This document shows positions 33,995 through 43,827 of a stretch of 64,000 bases of DNA, piece after piece; the first letter of the stretch is position 1, and each line of letters starts with the position of its first letter. This DNA comes from Myroides fluvii (lineage in GTDB: Bacteria; Bacteroidota; Bacteroidia; Flavobacteriales; Flavobacteriaceae), in contig NZ_CP039934.1 in NCBI RefSeq assembly GCF_009792295.1, positions 186,001 to 250,000 on the forward strand, read 5' to 3'. The position numbers and the translations under genes were made by a program. The notes below the pieces were generated by a model, which worked only from the letters and a program-made list of their open reading frames with translations, was not told where the DNA came from and made no database searches.

Positions 33995-35308
33995 CTACTT
34001 AAACATCTCTACTACATCTAAAAAATCAGTATTCGCCCTTAATTCTTCCAGCGTATCAAATGTTGGTGTTTTGGCGCGCCCTAAAAGATCAACCACACCA
34101 TATTGCTTTCCTTGTTTATTGATGTAATAGATTTCGCGTCTCTTATTGTCATACACAATCGCGGCGCTATCCTTTTGGAAGGTCATCATTTGATTGAGAT
34201 CAAAATCCAAAACAACAATTTTACCTTTTTCTGTTTTACACCAAAAAGTCTCAGTGATTTCTTCGTATTTAATAGCTGTATATACCAAGGGAACAACTAG
34301 TTTCAAATCTTCATCGACAATCCCTTGCAATCCCCCTTTTTTATAGATAAAATACTTTCCTAAATAAACTTTTAACTCTTCATCTACTTCTAGCTGCTTG
34401 ATTTCCTTTCCAAAGCGATTCAATACGTATTTTTTACCATCCTTAATTGCCTCAAAACCATGCCCGTTAGAAAAATACGGATAGATACCGTCATAAGTTT
34501 TTGAAACGACTTCTTTTTTAAAGTTTATCAAATACATTTTATTTCGCACTTCTTCATATAAAATAAGTTGAACTTCTGGAAATACGTCAACATTGCGAAC
34601 TGTTCTAGAACTGTTCTGATTCTCAATAAACAAATTGCCTTCCAAATCTACGAGTTGTTTGTCTAAGTGAAAGAAAACAATTTTCTTATTGGCAATAATG
34701 GGCATATAGTTCCTATCTGCAAATATATTTCCCACTATTTTACTGGCCTTTAGGTCAAAAATAGCAGTCTTTCCCTCTTTCCGTATCACGGCGTAATGCG
34801 ATATCTCTTCTACATCAAAATACAGTTTCGAATAAAGCCAATTCACCCCTTGCAAATCGGTAATTAACGGCTTCAATTCCGAATCAAACAAGGTGTAAAT
34901 GCCATCTTTTCCTGCATAATAATAATCATAATTAAACGAAATAGTTGAATACCCCAATTCCTTTAATTGTTCTTTTCTTTCGTCTATAAAAGAATACAGT
35001 TCATCTGATTTAAAAGTATACCCTTCTATAAATCGCTCATATTCGGTTTTTTCTCTATAATAGGGAATAATGACAAGTGGTTCAAAATTATAGGATCGAA
35101 CAGCTATAATAGAATCGAGGAGCTCTTTACTCCATTGATTCAGACAATACTTTTTATTTTTATTCACTAGATTTAGAAATTCACCCTCACTGCTGCTATT
35201 TAGGTGTAATTGTTTCTTTAGGTCTAAACAATAGTCAGTGGTTTGGGAATAAGAAACCGTAAAACTTAAATAAACAAACAAAAATAGCGGTATCGTTTTC
35301 ATTTTCAA
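33995..35308 (-). CDS. Exported WG-repeat-like protein
   Basis: Protein of 437 residues with a signal peptide (YLSFTVSYSQ). Most of the chain consists of beta-rich repeats with the pattern of WG-containing proteins: KDGKKYVLNRFGKEI, KKGGLQGIVDEDLKLVVPL and NKQGKQYGVVDLLGR. The function is unknown. A second Met at 35302 is an equally good start. A TATCTTTG box at 35317-35324 on the same strand gives a very short leader. The 3' end abuts the integrase remnant. Confidence 0.75.
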   Translation of the reverse strand: MKMKTIPLFLFVYLSFTVSYSQTTDYCLDLKKQLHLNSSSEGEFLNLVNKNKKYCLNQWSKELLDSIIAVRSYNFEPLVIIPYYREKTEYERFIEGYTFKSDELYSFIDERKEQLKELGYSTISFNYDYYYAGKDGIYTLFDSELKPLITDLQGVNWLYSKLYFDVEEISHYAVIRKEGKTAIFDLKASKIVGNIFADRNYMPIIANKKIVFFHLDKQLVDLEGNLFIENQNSSRTVRNVDVFPEVQLILYEEVRNKMYLINFKKEVVSKTYDGIYPYFSNGHGFEAIKDGKKYVLNRFGKEIKQLEVDEELKVYLGKYFIYKKGGLQGIVDEDLKLVVPLVYTAIKYEEITETFWCKTEKGKIVVLDFDLNQMMTFQKDSAAIVYDNKRREIYYINKQGKQYGVVDLLGRAKTPTFDTLEELRANTDFLDVVEMFK

Positions 35309-35316
35309 TTTTTTAG

Positions 35317-35324
35317 CAAAGATA
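35317..35324 (-). promoter_or_regulatory. WG-repeat gene -7 box
   Basis: The minus strand reads TATCTTTG eight bases before the first possible start codon, so the transcript would be nearly leaderless. Confidence 0.5.
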
Positions 35325-35627
35325 AGTCTTTTACTCTATAGGAGTACGTTTTAACAAACACCCCAGACTAGGGCGTACAATGCGATAAACATAGCGTATT
35401 GTCCTATGTGGTCGCTATATTAACTTACTCATCGCCTTTTTGATGGATTACCCCAAAAAAATGCTCCTTTATTTTCTCTTCTTTGACAAGAACCCAAGTG
35501 TTGCTTAAATATAAAATAATACATTTTACACTAAAATAACGAACGCTATTTTTGACTTAAATTCAAAATTTAATCTTCATTCTTTCCAAGACATACAGCC
35601 ATAATGACTAGCTTCACCTTATTCAAC

Positions 35628-35668
35628 AAAAAACGCAATCAACTTAAACATAAGCGATTGCGTTTTTA
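35628..35668. terminator. Terminator of the T9SS-exported protein gene
   Basis: The arms AAAAACGCAATC and GATTGCGTTTTT have a 15-base loop; it works on both strands. Confidence 0.75.
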
Positions 35669-35750
35669 ATTGGTTTTATGATCTATTGTTTTTACTTGTT
35701 TTTACTCCTTACAATCACAACCTAAGGCTCAGCGAAATTGTATCCAGGAC

Positions 35751-37814
35751 TTAATACAACAGTTGAATCCATCCTGTATGTTTATCTCCTAAAATATTGT
35801 GTATAATATAAAAATACGTACCCGATGGAAGCAAAGTACTACTGGAAGCATGTTGTCCATACCATTCATTTTTATATGGACTCGCACTGTACACTTCTAT
35901 TCCTAGTCTATTAAATATTTTCACCTGAGCAATATCGTAATCACTTAAATCAAACACATCATTCTTTCCATCTAAATTTGGAGAAATACCCCGCGGAATA
36001 AACATTTCTTGATAATTGATATCCGTACAGGTTTCACATGGGAGTACGGGGTCTTCATTATCTTCAGCAGCAACATAAACTGTATTAATGAATTTTCCGC
36101 GATGCGATGCTGGAATTTCTATTTCCACCGTATACGTTACTTTATCCCCAACCTGTAAAAAGGGAATCACTTCATTTAAATCTCCGATTCCTGAAGTTCC
36201 AAGTGAACTGGTCCATTTTTTTTTGTCTATCATTGGCATAGGATCTTCTACTTTTACATCTATAGCTGACCCTGGTCCTTTATTCTCCACAACAATTTGG
36301 TACGTTGTTGTTTGACCTGGTTTATAATAGGAAGCGGAATCATCCTTAACAGCGTGTAAATCAGCTTGATATTTTATAGGTGTAATCGTTGGATCATTGC
36401 GCATTGCCGTTGTCGGATCATCTGATACCAAAGTAAGCGTACCGCTACTTGTCTGTCCCACTAAAGCGGCTTGATTTATTACTTTTTTTGCTCTAAAATC
36501 CTCCAACGTAATGGTGTGCAAAGCCTTTACAGCAACTTCTTCTCCGGGGCTTAACCTCTTTATTTCCGCAGGAATTAATGACCCTTGATTTGCATTTTCA
36601 TCGACTAAGACAATATCTTCTACAATTGTTTGCCCCACATTTTTGACTACAATTGTATACTCGATTAAATCGCCAACCAAAATATAATCCTTGTCTACGA
36701 ATTTTTTAGTAAATGTCAATTTACCTAAAGCAACGATAGCCTTGGAATTATTATTTTCTAAATTTCGATCAGGATAAGACCCCGAAACTGAAGCTTCATT
36801 CATATACTCCCCTTTCGATTTAATCTTTACCCGTATTTCTATTGTCGCCGTTTGTTGTGTAGTTAATGTACCTACTTCCCAAATACCCGTAACTTCATCA
36901 TAGGTTCCTTGTGAAGCGGTATAAGCAATAAATTCATATCCGGAAGGAAGCAAGTCCTCCACCTTTACCTGATCATCATCGAATTTATCACTATTATTTT
37001 TTACCGTCAACAAAAAAACAGCTTCTCCTTCTTCTTGTTTCTTTACCTCCTTAACAAGAGATAAATCTATATTTTCACATTCTCTAACCGATAACCCATA
37101 GCCAAATCCTTGTATTTGCGTGGGTCCAGAAACGGATTGTGTCACTTGAATTACATTGTCAGCCCCTGTATTCCACGGAACGATAGTCAAGGGAACTACC
37201 GCATTTGTCGCTCTATTAAAAACTTCTAATTCTTCAAGAGCATCTGTGGTTGAACGCTTTCCAGAAAGTTTAACATTCCCATTCTTGTCAATGGATACCC
37301 GTACAGCAGGAGTAGGGTTATTTTCTCTGGTAATTAAATCAATCGTTTCTGTATTATTTATTTTCCAAATATCAACAATACCATTCAATTCCCATCTTGC
37401 TCCATCTGCTTTAAAGCGCACATTTTGTCCTGTAGTTCCCGAAATTTGAAATTCCAATTCCTCAGTATGTAGGCGAACCCCATTAATAATCATATTAAAG
37501 GAATTATCTAACTTATAAATATCTAATACAAAACCACGATCTGTACCCGGTTGCTGAAAGTTCTCAACAATGGGATTACTAGGTGCACGACCTTCTGCAT
37601 AAAGCCACCCAAATCCTTTTCCCTCTATATCATTAAAACATTCCTCTTCCTCCTGTAAATTTGAAAATACTTTTACCTCTTTTTTGTTTTCTGTTTTTTG
37701 TGTTTTTGAAACTGGTGCAGCATGCACGAGAATAGGTGTTTTACTCTTAGCCTCGACACTGGGCAAACCACTAAAATAGAATACACCTACAAAAAATAAA
37801 ATCTTTGTTTTCAT
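35751..37814 (-). CDS. Secreted protein with DUF11 repeats and a type B T9SS sorting domain
   Basis: Protein of 687 residues with a signal peptide. After an N-terminal region of unknown fold (about residues 50-260), three DUF11/conserved-repeat beta domains follow (for example VEDLLPSGYEFIAYTASQGT and QTTTYQIVVENKGPGSA). The C-terminal about 80 residues are the gliding-motility/CHU_C type B domain: FIPRGISPNLDGKNDVF, VKIFNRLGIEVY and GTYFYIIHN. This domain sends proteins through the type IX secretion system to the surface or medium. An adhesin or matrix role is plausible. Confidence 0.9.
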   Translation of the reverse strand: MKTKILFFVGVFYFSGLPSVEAKSKTPILVHAAPVSKTQKTENKKEVKVFSNLQEEEECFNDIEGKGFGWLYAEGRAPSNPIVENFQQPGTDRGFVLDIYKLDNSFNMIINGVRLHTEELEFQISGTTGQNVRFKADGARWELNGIVDIWKINNTETIDLITRENNPTPAVRVSIDKNGNVKLSGKRSTTDALEELEVFNRATNAVVPLTIVPWNTGADNVIQVTQSVSGPTQIQGFGYGLSVRECENIDLSLVKEVKKQEEGEAVFLLTVKNNSDKFDDDQVKVEDLLPSGYEFIAYTASQGTYDEVTGIWEVGTLTTQQTATIEIRVKIKSKGEYMNEASVSGSYPDRNLENNNSKAIVALGKLTFTKKFVDKDYILVGDLIEYTIVVKNVGQTIVEDIVLVDENANQGSLIPAEIKRLSPGEEVAVKALHTITLEDFRAKKVINQAALVGQTSSGTLTLVSDDPTTAMRNDPTITPIKYQADLHAVKDDSASYYKPGQTTTYQIVVENKGPGSAIDVKVEDPMPMIDKKKWTSSLGTSGIGDLNEVIPFLQVGDKVTYTVEIEIPASHRGKFINTVYVAAEDNEDPVLPCETCTDINYQEMFIPRGISPNLDGKNDVFDLSDYDIAQVKIFNRLGIEVYSASPYKNEWYGQHASSSTLLPSGTYFYIIHNILGDKHTGWIQLLY

Positions 37815-38345
37815 TAGTTAAAATTTGGTTTAATTTATCATAAAATGAAATTGAAACATTTAAACAAATAAACAATATCATTGAAAATTGGGTGCCAATA
37901 TAATAATTTACACCAATTTTAAAAGTTTTTTTAAACTTTCGTAATAATCAACCAGTAAAAAACAAAGTACATACCCTAAAATACAAGAACAAATACTTCC
38001 GTTGAAAGTCTTTTTTTTTACACTTCCAAACGAGTAAGAACAAATTTTAAATGTAGAATTTAATAGAACAAGTCAATAAAAATAAGGAGTAGGTAAAAAA
38101 ATAGAAACGCAGTTTATTTGGAAATAAAATTTAGCACACTTTTCTGTTCAATATTTTTTTTACACTCTAAATCAGGTTCATACCCCCTCGTTTGTTCTAT
38201 TTTGAGTCCCCGAAGTAAAAGATAAATACAGGGGCAATAAAAACTAAAAATTGATTTATAAACAAAAAAAAACGGAATAGATGTTTTTTAATTACAAAAA
38301 CCAGACGTTAAACGCCTTTTTATACAGTAAACTTATTTTCAAATT

Positions 38346-38510
38346 TCACCCCCTCTGCTTTAGGTGAATATTTCCTCTTATTTCATCCTGAATGCAACCT
38401 ATTATGACTGTGCAATCAATTGCATTCCACTCTTTTTGTATTGAAGCTGTACGCAAATGATCGTCTTGCGAACAAGAAAATAACATACTAACTAAGGTTG
38501 AAAAAGACAT
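38346..38510 (-). CDS. Possible 54-residue lipoprotein fragment
   Basis: The frame begins MSFSTLVSMLFSCSQDD, which looks like a short lipoprotein signal ending LFSC. It then reads on without a recognisable domain to a stop at 38346. The length and lack of a clear promoter suggest a decayed gene or chance. It lies inside an otherwise empty 914-base gap. Confidence 0.25.
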   Translation of the reverse strand: MSFSTLVSMLFSCSQDDHLRTASIQKEWNAIDCTVIIGCIQDEIRGNIHLKQRG

Positions 38511-38704
38511 TCTCTTCCTATAATTCAGAAATAAAGGTTAAATAAAGCCGTTTGCTTAACTAAAATTAACACAACGAAAAGCGGTTTTAAATACAAAAAA
38601 CACAGATAATAATTTCAAACAAAAATAAATTAACAACAACAAACCAATAATACCGATAAATAAACAACATTAGTAATTATATTATTTATTTATGTTAAAA
38701 AAAC

Positions 38705-38712
38705 TATATTTG
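38705..38712 (+). promoter_or_regulatory. -7 box for the gene pair 38729-40013
   Basis: TATATTTG, 17 bases before the ATG at 38729; no clear -33 box. Confidence 0.5.
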
Positions 38713-38728
38713 CTAAAAAACAAGAACA

Positions 38729-39376
38729 ATGAAGAACATCTTACTCACCTTACTTCTGCTCTTCCCTTTGTTGATTTCGGCAAAATCATACAAAGGCACT
38801 ATTTATTATAAAAATGACAATAGAGCGGTTAATCTTGAAATCCAAATGCCAATCAAGGTCGATGCAAAAAAGCTGAAAGTGAAAATCAATGGCAAAAGCG
38901 AAAGTATTGATGCTAGTACCTTATCCTACCTGGATATTTACCTCAACGATGGTACAAAAAAAATAACGTTTAAACGCGGAAAAGTATCTCATTTCAAAAA
39001 AAATGGCGAAATCCGAAAAAGACAAAATGTTGATGTATGGTCTATGTTAACGGATGTGCGCGAAAATATTATAGTTTCTGCTGCAGGACTGATGTACGAC
39101 GTCAAAAAGAAGAAAAACGAAGAATACATCCTCATTATTTTCAATCCCATATCACAGGGCTTTTACTTAAGTAAGGCAAACTCAGATATCCTAGTCAATA
39201 CGGATCCATACTTTGATGAGTCTTTCGAATCTAAACTAGGTGGTGCTAAAGATCTTTTATTCCCAGAGTGTGAAAATATCATGGAACTTTTTGCAGAAGC
39301 TCAAAAAAGTGAAAAAAAATCCAATCGCCTTGAGGTGCTTATTAAAACCTACGAAAATTGCTTAACAGGCAATTAA
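38729..39376 (+). CDS. Exported protein of unknown function
   Basis: Protein of 215 residues with a signal peptide (LLLFPLLISAKS). The N-terminal half is beta-rich and basic (GTIYYKNDNRAVNLEIQMPI). The C-terminal part has a conserved-looking CPxC-like spacing only weakly (FPECENIMELF, YENCLTGN). I do not recognise a family. It is the first gene of a pair with the beta-barrel gene 22 bases downstream. Confidence 0.65.
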   Translation: MKNILLTLLLLFPLLISAKSYKGTIYYKNDNRAVNLEIQMPIKVDAKKLKVKINGKSESIDASTLSYLDIYLNDGTKKITFKRGKVSHFKKNGEIRKRQNVDVWSMLTDVRENIIVSAAGLMYDVKKKKNEEYILIIFNPISQGFYLSKANSDILVNTDPYFDESFESKLGGAKDLLFPECENIMELFAEAQKSEKKSNRLEVLIKTYENCLTGN

Positions 39377-39398
39377 ATTATAACAACTAAACTAAAAC

Positions 39399-40013
39399 AT
39401 GAAATTTAAATTACACCTTACACTACTTTTCTTTTTTCTATCTTTTTATTCTGCTCAAGCACAATACGGTTACGGTTATGGCAATGGTTGGTGGTGCTAT
39501 GCTTGTGATTTTGGCATTGAAGTTGGCGGAATTGCTTCCAATATCAACGGAATGGATGCCAGTGAAAAAGCAGGACTTTATATCGGTCTATACAATTCCT
39601 ATGAATTCAATGACCATTGGGGCATTCGATATGGAATGGGCTATGCTAATGTTGGAGCAAAAATAAAAGAATACGACACCAATGTCGTTTTACACACCAT
39701 GCTTATTGAACCTATTAGTGTACACTATACCTTTAGAGATAAATTTAAAACTTTTCTTGGTACGACCATAGGCAGTACGATGGTAGGTAAAAACCCATAC
39801 AATGAGGTAGAAACGGGGATGACCCTTTTTCCCAAGGGAATTAAACATTTTGATTTTAGTGTATTTGCTGGTGGTGGATACAAACTAACGGATAATTTAG
39901 ATCTTAATCTCCGATATAACCTTGGTTTAACCAATATCAACGACATGGAAAATGCTACAGACAAATGGAAGAGCAACTGGCTTCTCTTGAGTCTGGCCTA
40001 TACTTTTAGATAA
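39399..40013 (+). CDS. Outer-membrane beta-barrel protein
   Basis: Protein of 204 residues with a signal peptide (SFYSAQAQYGYGYG). The mature chain alternates strands and turns (IGLYNSYEFNDHWGIRYGMG, and FSVFAGGGYKLTDNLDLNLR, each a typical barrel strand pair) and ends LLLSLAYTFR with a terminal aromatic residue, as expected for an eight-stranded outer-membrane barrel of the PorT/OmpW-like kind. It is probably co-transcribed with the exported protein before it. The ligand is unknown. Confidence 0.78.
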   Translation: MKFKLHLTLLFFFLSFYSAQAQYGYGYGNGWWCYACDFGIEVGGIASNINGMDASEKAGLYIGLYNSYEFNDHWGIRYGMGYANVGAKIKEYDTNVVLHTMLIEPISVHYTFRDKFKTFLGTTIGSTMVGKNPYNEVETGMTLFPKGIKHFDFSVFAGGGYKLTDNLDLNLRYNLGLTNINDMENATDKWKSNWLLLSLAYTFR

Positions 40014-40037
40014 AATACACCCCGTGCTGTATACCCT

Positions 40038-40069
40038 AGCAGTCTCAAATGAAGAGGCTGCTTTTTTTA
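40038..40069 (+). terminator. Terminator of the beta-barrel gene
   Basis: The arms AGCAGTCTC and GAGGCTGCT (one G-U pair) are followed by seven T. Confidence 0.75.
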
Positions 40070-40101
40070 TTTTGATTTGATTCTTGGTCATGGCAGCGAG
40101 G

Positions 40102-40128
40102 TTGTCTACAATTAAATCTATATATTTG
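40102..40128 (+). promoter_or_regulatory. Promoter of the serine hydrolase gene
   Basis: TTG (40102-40104), 16 bases, then TATATTTG (40121-40128), 25 bases before the ATG. Confidence 0.5.
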
Positions 40129-40153
40129 AGTTTATTCACAAGTCTCCACACCT

Positions 40154-41491
40154 ATGAAAAAAAACGGGTATTTTTCGTTGCTTCTTTTGTTTGTTGCTTC
40201 CATAGCATGGGCACAAAAATTTGATACAGCCAAAGCAGATGAATACATACAACGCATTACCCTGCATCAAAGGGGAATTGGTTCTGTGGCGATTTACAAA
40301 AATAACAAAACAGTATACGCACGTGATTTTGGACATGAATTGGTGGGAGAAAAGAATCAAAATCCGCACCTCTATCGCATTGGATCGATCACCAAAATGT
40401 TTACCGCTGTTTTAATTTATCAATTAGTAGAGGAAGGAAAACTCAAACTAGACGATCGCATTGCATCTTACTTTCCCGAACTTGCTATTTCGAATTTATT
40501 TACACTAAAAATCAGCGATTTATTGAGTCATACCAGTGGTTTGGATGATTATACTTGTAAAGAAGACGATTTTTATTGGCTGAAAGAGCATCAATCTCAA
40601 GAGGACCTACTCGACAACATCACCCAACAAGGAACCCCACATTATGGTGCAAAAAAGAAAAACTTTTTCTTTTCCAATACGGGTTATTATTTACTTGCGC
40701 GTATTGTTGAACAAAAGCGCAACCTCAGCTATGACGAAGCGGTAAAAAAACACATCATTCAAAAAATAAAACTTCAACATACCTATACGGCTAGTGATGT
40801 TTTACCTTATGCAGTGCAATCCTACCAATTGTTTGATCAATGGGAGGTGATGGATGAAATGCAGATTGAAAACACCAATGGCGTGAATGACCTCATTTCT
40901 TCTCTTGACGATTTGGCGCGATTCAATCAAGCGTTATTTGCTCATAAATTGATTTTGAAAACGAGCTTAGCTAGTATGAAACCCGTTCCTTACAAGGAAA
41001 AATACGGAAGAGGCATGATGTACTACCTCTACAAGAAAAAGAATTTTGTTGGACATACAGGAGGTACATTCGGTACTTTCTCTTTGCTTTACTACAATGA
41101 AGCTGAAAAATTAACCCTTGTTTATGCCATCAACGGAGCTGCTTTTTCGCATTACCAACTGTTTGATGCCTTACTGGCAATACTCTATAACAAAAAATAT
41201 GTCCTTCCGTCGTATGAAACAATTCCGGTTACAGCGGAACAACTACAACCTTTTGTAGGAACGTATCGCCAAGGGCAATTAGACCTCACCATTGAATTTG
41301 TCATTGAAAAAAACAAGCTGTTCCTAAAACCTTCGGGATGCAACCGCTATGCACTCTTAGATGCTATTGGCGAAAATACCTTTCGATCACCAGAAGGAAC
41401 AGTTACCTATAGTTTTAATCCCGCCAATAAACAAGTGGTTGTTCAACAATTAAAAGCGAACTTTGTATTGAATAAAATAGAAAGGGAATAG
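40154..41491 (+). CDS. Exported serine hydrolase, class C beta-lactamase/esterase fold
   Basis: Protein of 445 residues with a signal peptide (LLFVASIAWAQK). The nucleophile motif Ser-x-x-Lys lies in YRIGSITKMFTAV (near residue 75). The Tyr motif position is FFFSNTGYYLLA and the third motif is GHTGGTFG. The C-terminal about 100 residues form an added beta domain. This group includes D-aminopeptidases, esterases and penicillin-binding-like enzymes; true beta-lactam hydrolysis is not implied. Confidence 0.9.
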   Translation: MKKNGYFSLLLLFVASIAWAQKFDTAKADEYIQRITLHQRGIGSVAIYKNNKTVYARDFGHELVGEKNQNPHLYRIGSITKMFTAVLIYQLVEEGKLKLDDRIASYFPELAISNLFTLKISDLLSHTSGLDDYTCKEDDFYWLKEHQSQEDLLDNITQQGTPHYGAKKKNFFFSNTGYYLLARIVEQKRNLSYDEAVKKHIIQKIKLQHTYTASDVLPYAVQSYQLFDQWEVMDEMQIENTNGVNDLISSLDDLARFNQALFAHKLILKTSLASMKPVPYKEKYGRGMMYYLYKKKNFVGHTGGTFGTFSLLYYNEAEKLTLVYAINGAAFSHYQLFDALLAILYNKKYVLPSYETIPVTAEQLQPFVGTYRQGQLDLTIEFVIEKNKLFLKPSGCNRYALLDAIGENTFRSPEGTVTYSFNPANKQVVVQQLKANFVLNKIERE

Positions 41492-41513
41492 TTGAAGCTA
41501 TTCCTTTGCTATT

Positions 41514-43433
41514 CTACCGCTGGAGTATGATAAACTCCGAACGCCTATTTTGCTGGTGTTCCACCTCCGAACAAGGTTTACATGCTACTTTGGGCTCACT
41601 ACTTCCCACGCCTTTGCTTTCTATGCGTTCAGGTTGAATACCTTGGTCTACTAAATACTGTGCCGTTGCATCGGCTCTAGCCTTTGACAGCTTTTTATTG
41701 TACCTTTCTTTCCCTACTTGATCGGTATGTGCTACAATTGAGATTCTCATCGTATGATGCTCCCGCATAAACTGCACCAAGCGATCCAATTCGCGTTGAC
41801 CTACCGTCGTAATCGTCGCTTGATCAAATGCAAAAGGGATATCGTTTAAAACGATTTTATTGTCTTGAATCTGTGGTTGCACTTGCTTTTTCAACATAAT
41901 TGTTTGAGGATCTCCGATTTGTTTTTGGCTTCGTCCCTCTTCTTCTTTATAGAAGTAACCTTCTTTTTCTATTTTTACAACATATGCCTTATCACAAGGA
42001 AGTTCCACCGTAAATTCTCCCCTCCTATCCGTTTTTACTTCTGCTAGCACCTGACGAGACAAATCGACAAACACAAGCTGAACTCCAGCAAGCGTTTCTC
42101 TTGTTTCTCCATCGTGAACCACCCCGCGCACCGGAGTTGCACAAAGGGGTTTAACTCGATAAATATCCTGTCTTTCAATGCGATTTGTTGAAAGGAATCC
42201 ATATTCACGCTCACTGTTGTACACCAGGTTAAAATCATCTTTTGGCGTATTAATTCCCTCGCCTAAGTTCTGAGGTTGTGCTTGGGGATCGTTTAAATTG
42301 AGGGAATAAATATCCAATCCGCCGTATCCTCCCCAGCGATCCGACGTAAAATAAAGCATCTTATCCGCACTGATAAAAGGATAGTCTTCGTCATATCCCG
42401 TGTTGATGCGGTCTCCGAGATTTTCTACTTCGCCAAAGGCTTTGCCCTCTTCTAAAATAGGCACTCTCCAAAGGTCCAACCCTCCATGACTACCGGGTTG
42501 ATTGGACGCAAAATAGAGGTAATCTCCCTGCGCTGTAACAAAGGGATTCACATAAGTATATCCCTCTTGCACAAAGGGCAATACCTTAATTTTCCTCCAT
42601 TTCTTCCCCTTGCGCTCCGCCCAAAATAAACTCATCATCCCCTGTCGTTTTTTGACTTCTTTGTGTTTTCTAAACTTGCGATGGCGATAACTTTCTGAAG
42701 CAAAATAAATGAGCTTATTCGACGGATGCATTACCGCTTGTCCGTCCATAAATCGACGATTGATTCGCCCCCTTAACAAACTGTGTTCATAAAGCGGTTC
42801 GTCTTTTGATCGGATTGTCGTTTGGTAAATGCCCGTATTGGGAAAAGTTGTGCCTTTCTCGCGTACTTCAAAGAGTCGACGGATCCACTTTTGTTTATAT
42901 TTTGATCGATTTGACACAAATAAAAGCGTGTCTGTTGTCGACCAAGACAAGCTGTGATTGGCATAAATAGGCTCATTAATTCCCGATTCTTCGACAAAAT
43001 AAATAGAACTATGTTGGCCTGGACTGGGGTAATCCTTTGCATGTTGTAAAAAATAAAGTGCACGCGCATCTTCTGCCGCACCTTTGGCAAACTTTCTCAT
43101 CGCTGCTTCCGCTGCCTCATAACGTCCATTTTGCGTTAGGTTATACGCCAAGCGATAATAAAAAGCTACATCTAATGCCGGGTCTTGTTCCAATGCCTTT
43201 GCATAATACTGCGCCGCCTGAACAGTAAGTCCTAGTTGATCATAACACAGCGCTAACTGCTGATAGATGTAAGTAGGAGTACGCCTTCCCCTCAATAAAC
43301 GCGTATATTCATCCTTCGCTTTGACATAAGTTGCCTCAGCAAAGTACTTGTCTGCTTTTTTTATACTGGGTTTTCGCTTTGCTTGTACTGCTACTGCTAT
43401 AATCAGAAACAAGAACACAATTGCTTTTCTCAT
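41514..43433 (-). CDS. OmpA-family protein with TPR, beta-propeller and CRD domains (PorE-like)
   Basis: Protein of 639 residues from the Met at 43433. Domain order: signal peptide, TPR repeats (about 20-120), PD40/WD40-type propeller blades (about 150-420, for example DEDYPFISADKMLYFTSDR), a carboxypeptidase-regulatory domain (GVVHDGETRETLAGVQLVF), and a C-terminal OmpA domain (AHTDQVGKERYNKKLSKARA) with the Asp and Arg that bind peptidoglycan. This order is that of PorE, a periplasmic part of the type IX secretion system, and also of related paralogues. Assignment as PorE itself is uncertain. Confidence 0.85.
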   Translation of the reverse strand: MRKAIVFLFLIIAVAVQAKRKPSIKKADKYFAEATYVKAKDEYTRLLRGRRTPTYIYQQLALCYDQLGLTVQAAQYYAKALEQDPALDVAFYYRLAYNLTQNGRYEAAEAAMRKFAKGAAEDARALYFLQHAKDYPSPGQHSSIYFVEESGINEPIYANHSLSWSTTDTLLFVSNRSKYKQKWIRRLFEVREKGTTFPNTGIYQTTIRSKDEPLYEHSLLRGRINRRFMDGQAVMHPSNKLIYFASESYRHRKFRKHKEVKKRQGMMSLFWAERKGKKWRKIKVLPFVQEGYTYVNPFVTAQGDYLYFASNQPGSHGGLDLWRVPILEEGKAFGEVENLGDRINTGYDEDYPFISADKMLYFTSDRWGGYGGLDIYSLNLNDPQAQPQNLGEGINTPKDDFNLVYNSEREYGFLSTNRIERQDIYRVKPLCATPVRGVVHDGETRETLAGVQLVFVDLSRQVLAEVKTDRRGEFTVELPCDKAYVVKIEKEGYFYKEEEGRSQKQIGDPQTIMLKKQVQPQIQDNKIVLNDIPFAFDQATITTVGQRELDRLVQFMREHHTMRISIVAHTDQVGKERYNKKLSKARADATAQYLVDQGIQPERIESKGVGSSEPKVACKPCSEVEHQQNRRSEFIILQR

Positions 43434-43827
43434 TTTATATCCTTTCATTTTCATTTCGTACTACTAACGCAGCGGTTGCTTTAAGATTGCTATACACCCG
43501 GAGTTTAATAGAGAATTAACACGCATTTTTACCTCCATTTAGAATATGACACTCCTCCCTTTATTTTCTTGTATTTTCTCTATTTTTTTAGTCTAGTTAT
43601 ACGGGATACCCGCCACCCAGCCATGGTAGTTTTTATGTCGGAAAAAAAATTACTATTAAATTCTAAAAATCAAAGTTTTATATCTTCTACCATTGAATAA
43701 AAAACACCTTGATCCTTTACTCCTCATTTTAAAACGTTAAAAACCTAGTATTTACCAAATCTATTTGTAATTTTAATACATCGTAAATCAGGCCTACCTT
43801 CAAGTAAGTCTCTCAGCAACTAATCGA
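43434..43827. other. 394-base gap
   Basis: Divergent region between the PorE-like gene and the peroxidase gene. I see no gene and no clean promoter. A short palindromic CAAATCTATTTG lies at 43756-43767. Confidence 0.5.

Larger units (their letters stand above)
35309..35750. other. 442-base gap with possible plus-strand transcript
   Basis: Besides the promoter of the WG gene (35317-35324) there is a plus-strand TATTTTTG (35547-35554) about 75 bases before the hairpin terminator 35628-35668. No protein gene is visible. The first half has no recognisable content. Confidence 0.5.
37815..38728. other. 914-base very AT-rich gap
   Basis: This is the longest non-coding stretch of the window. It holds the -7 box of the next plus-strand gene (38705-38712) and one small minus-strand frame with a lipobox-like start (38346-38510). 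No tRNA, known RNA or repeat was recognised. Confidence 0.7.
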
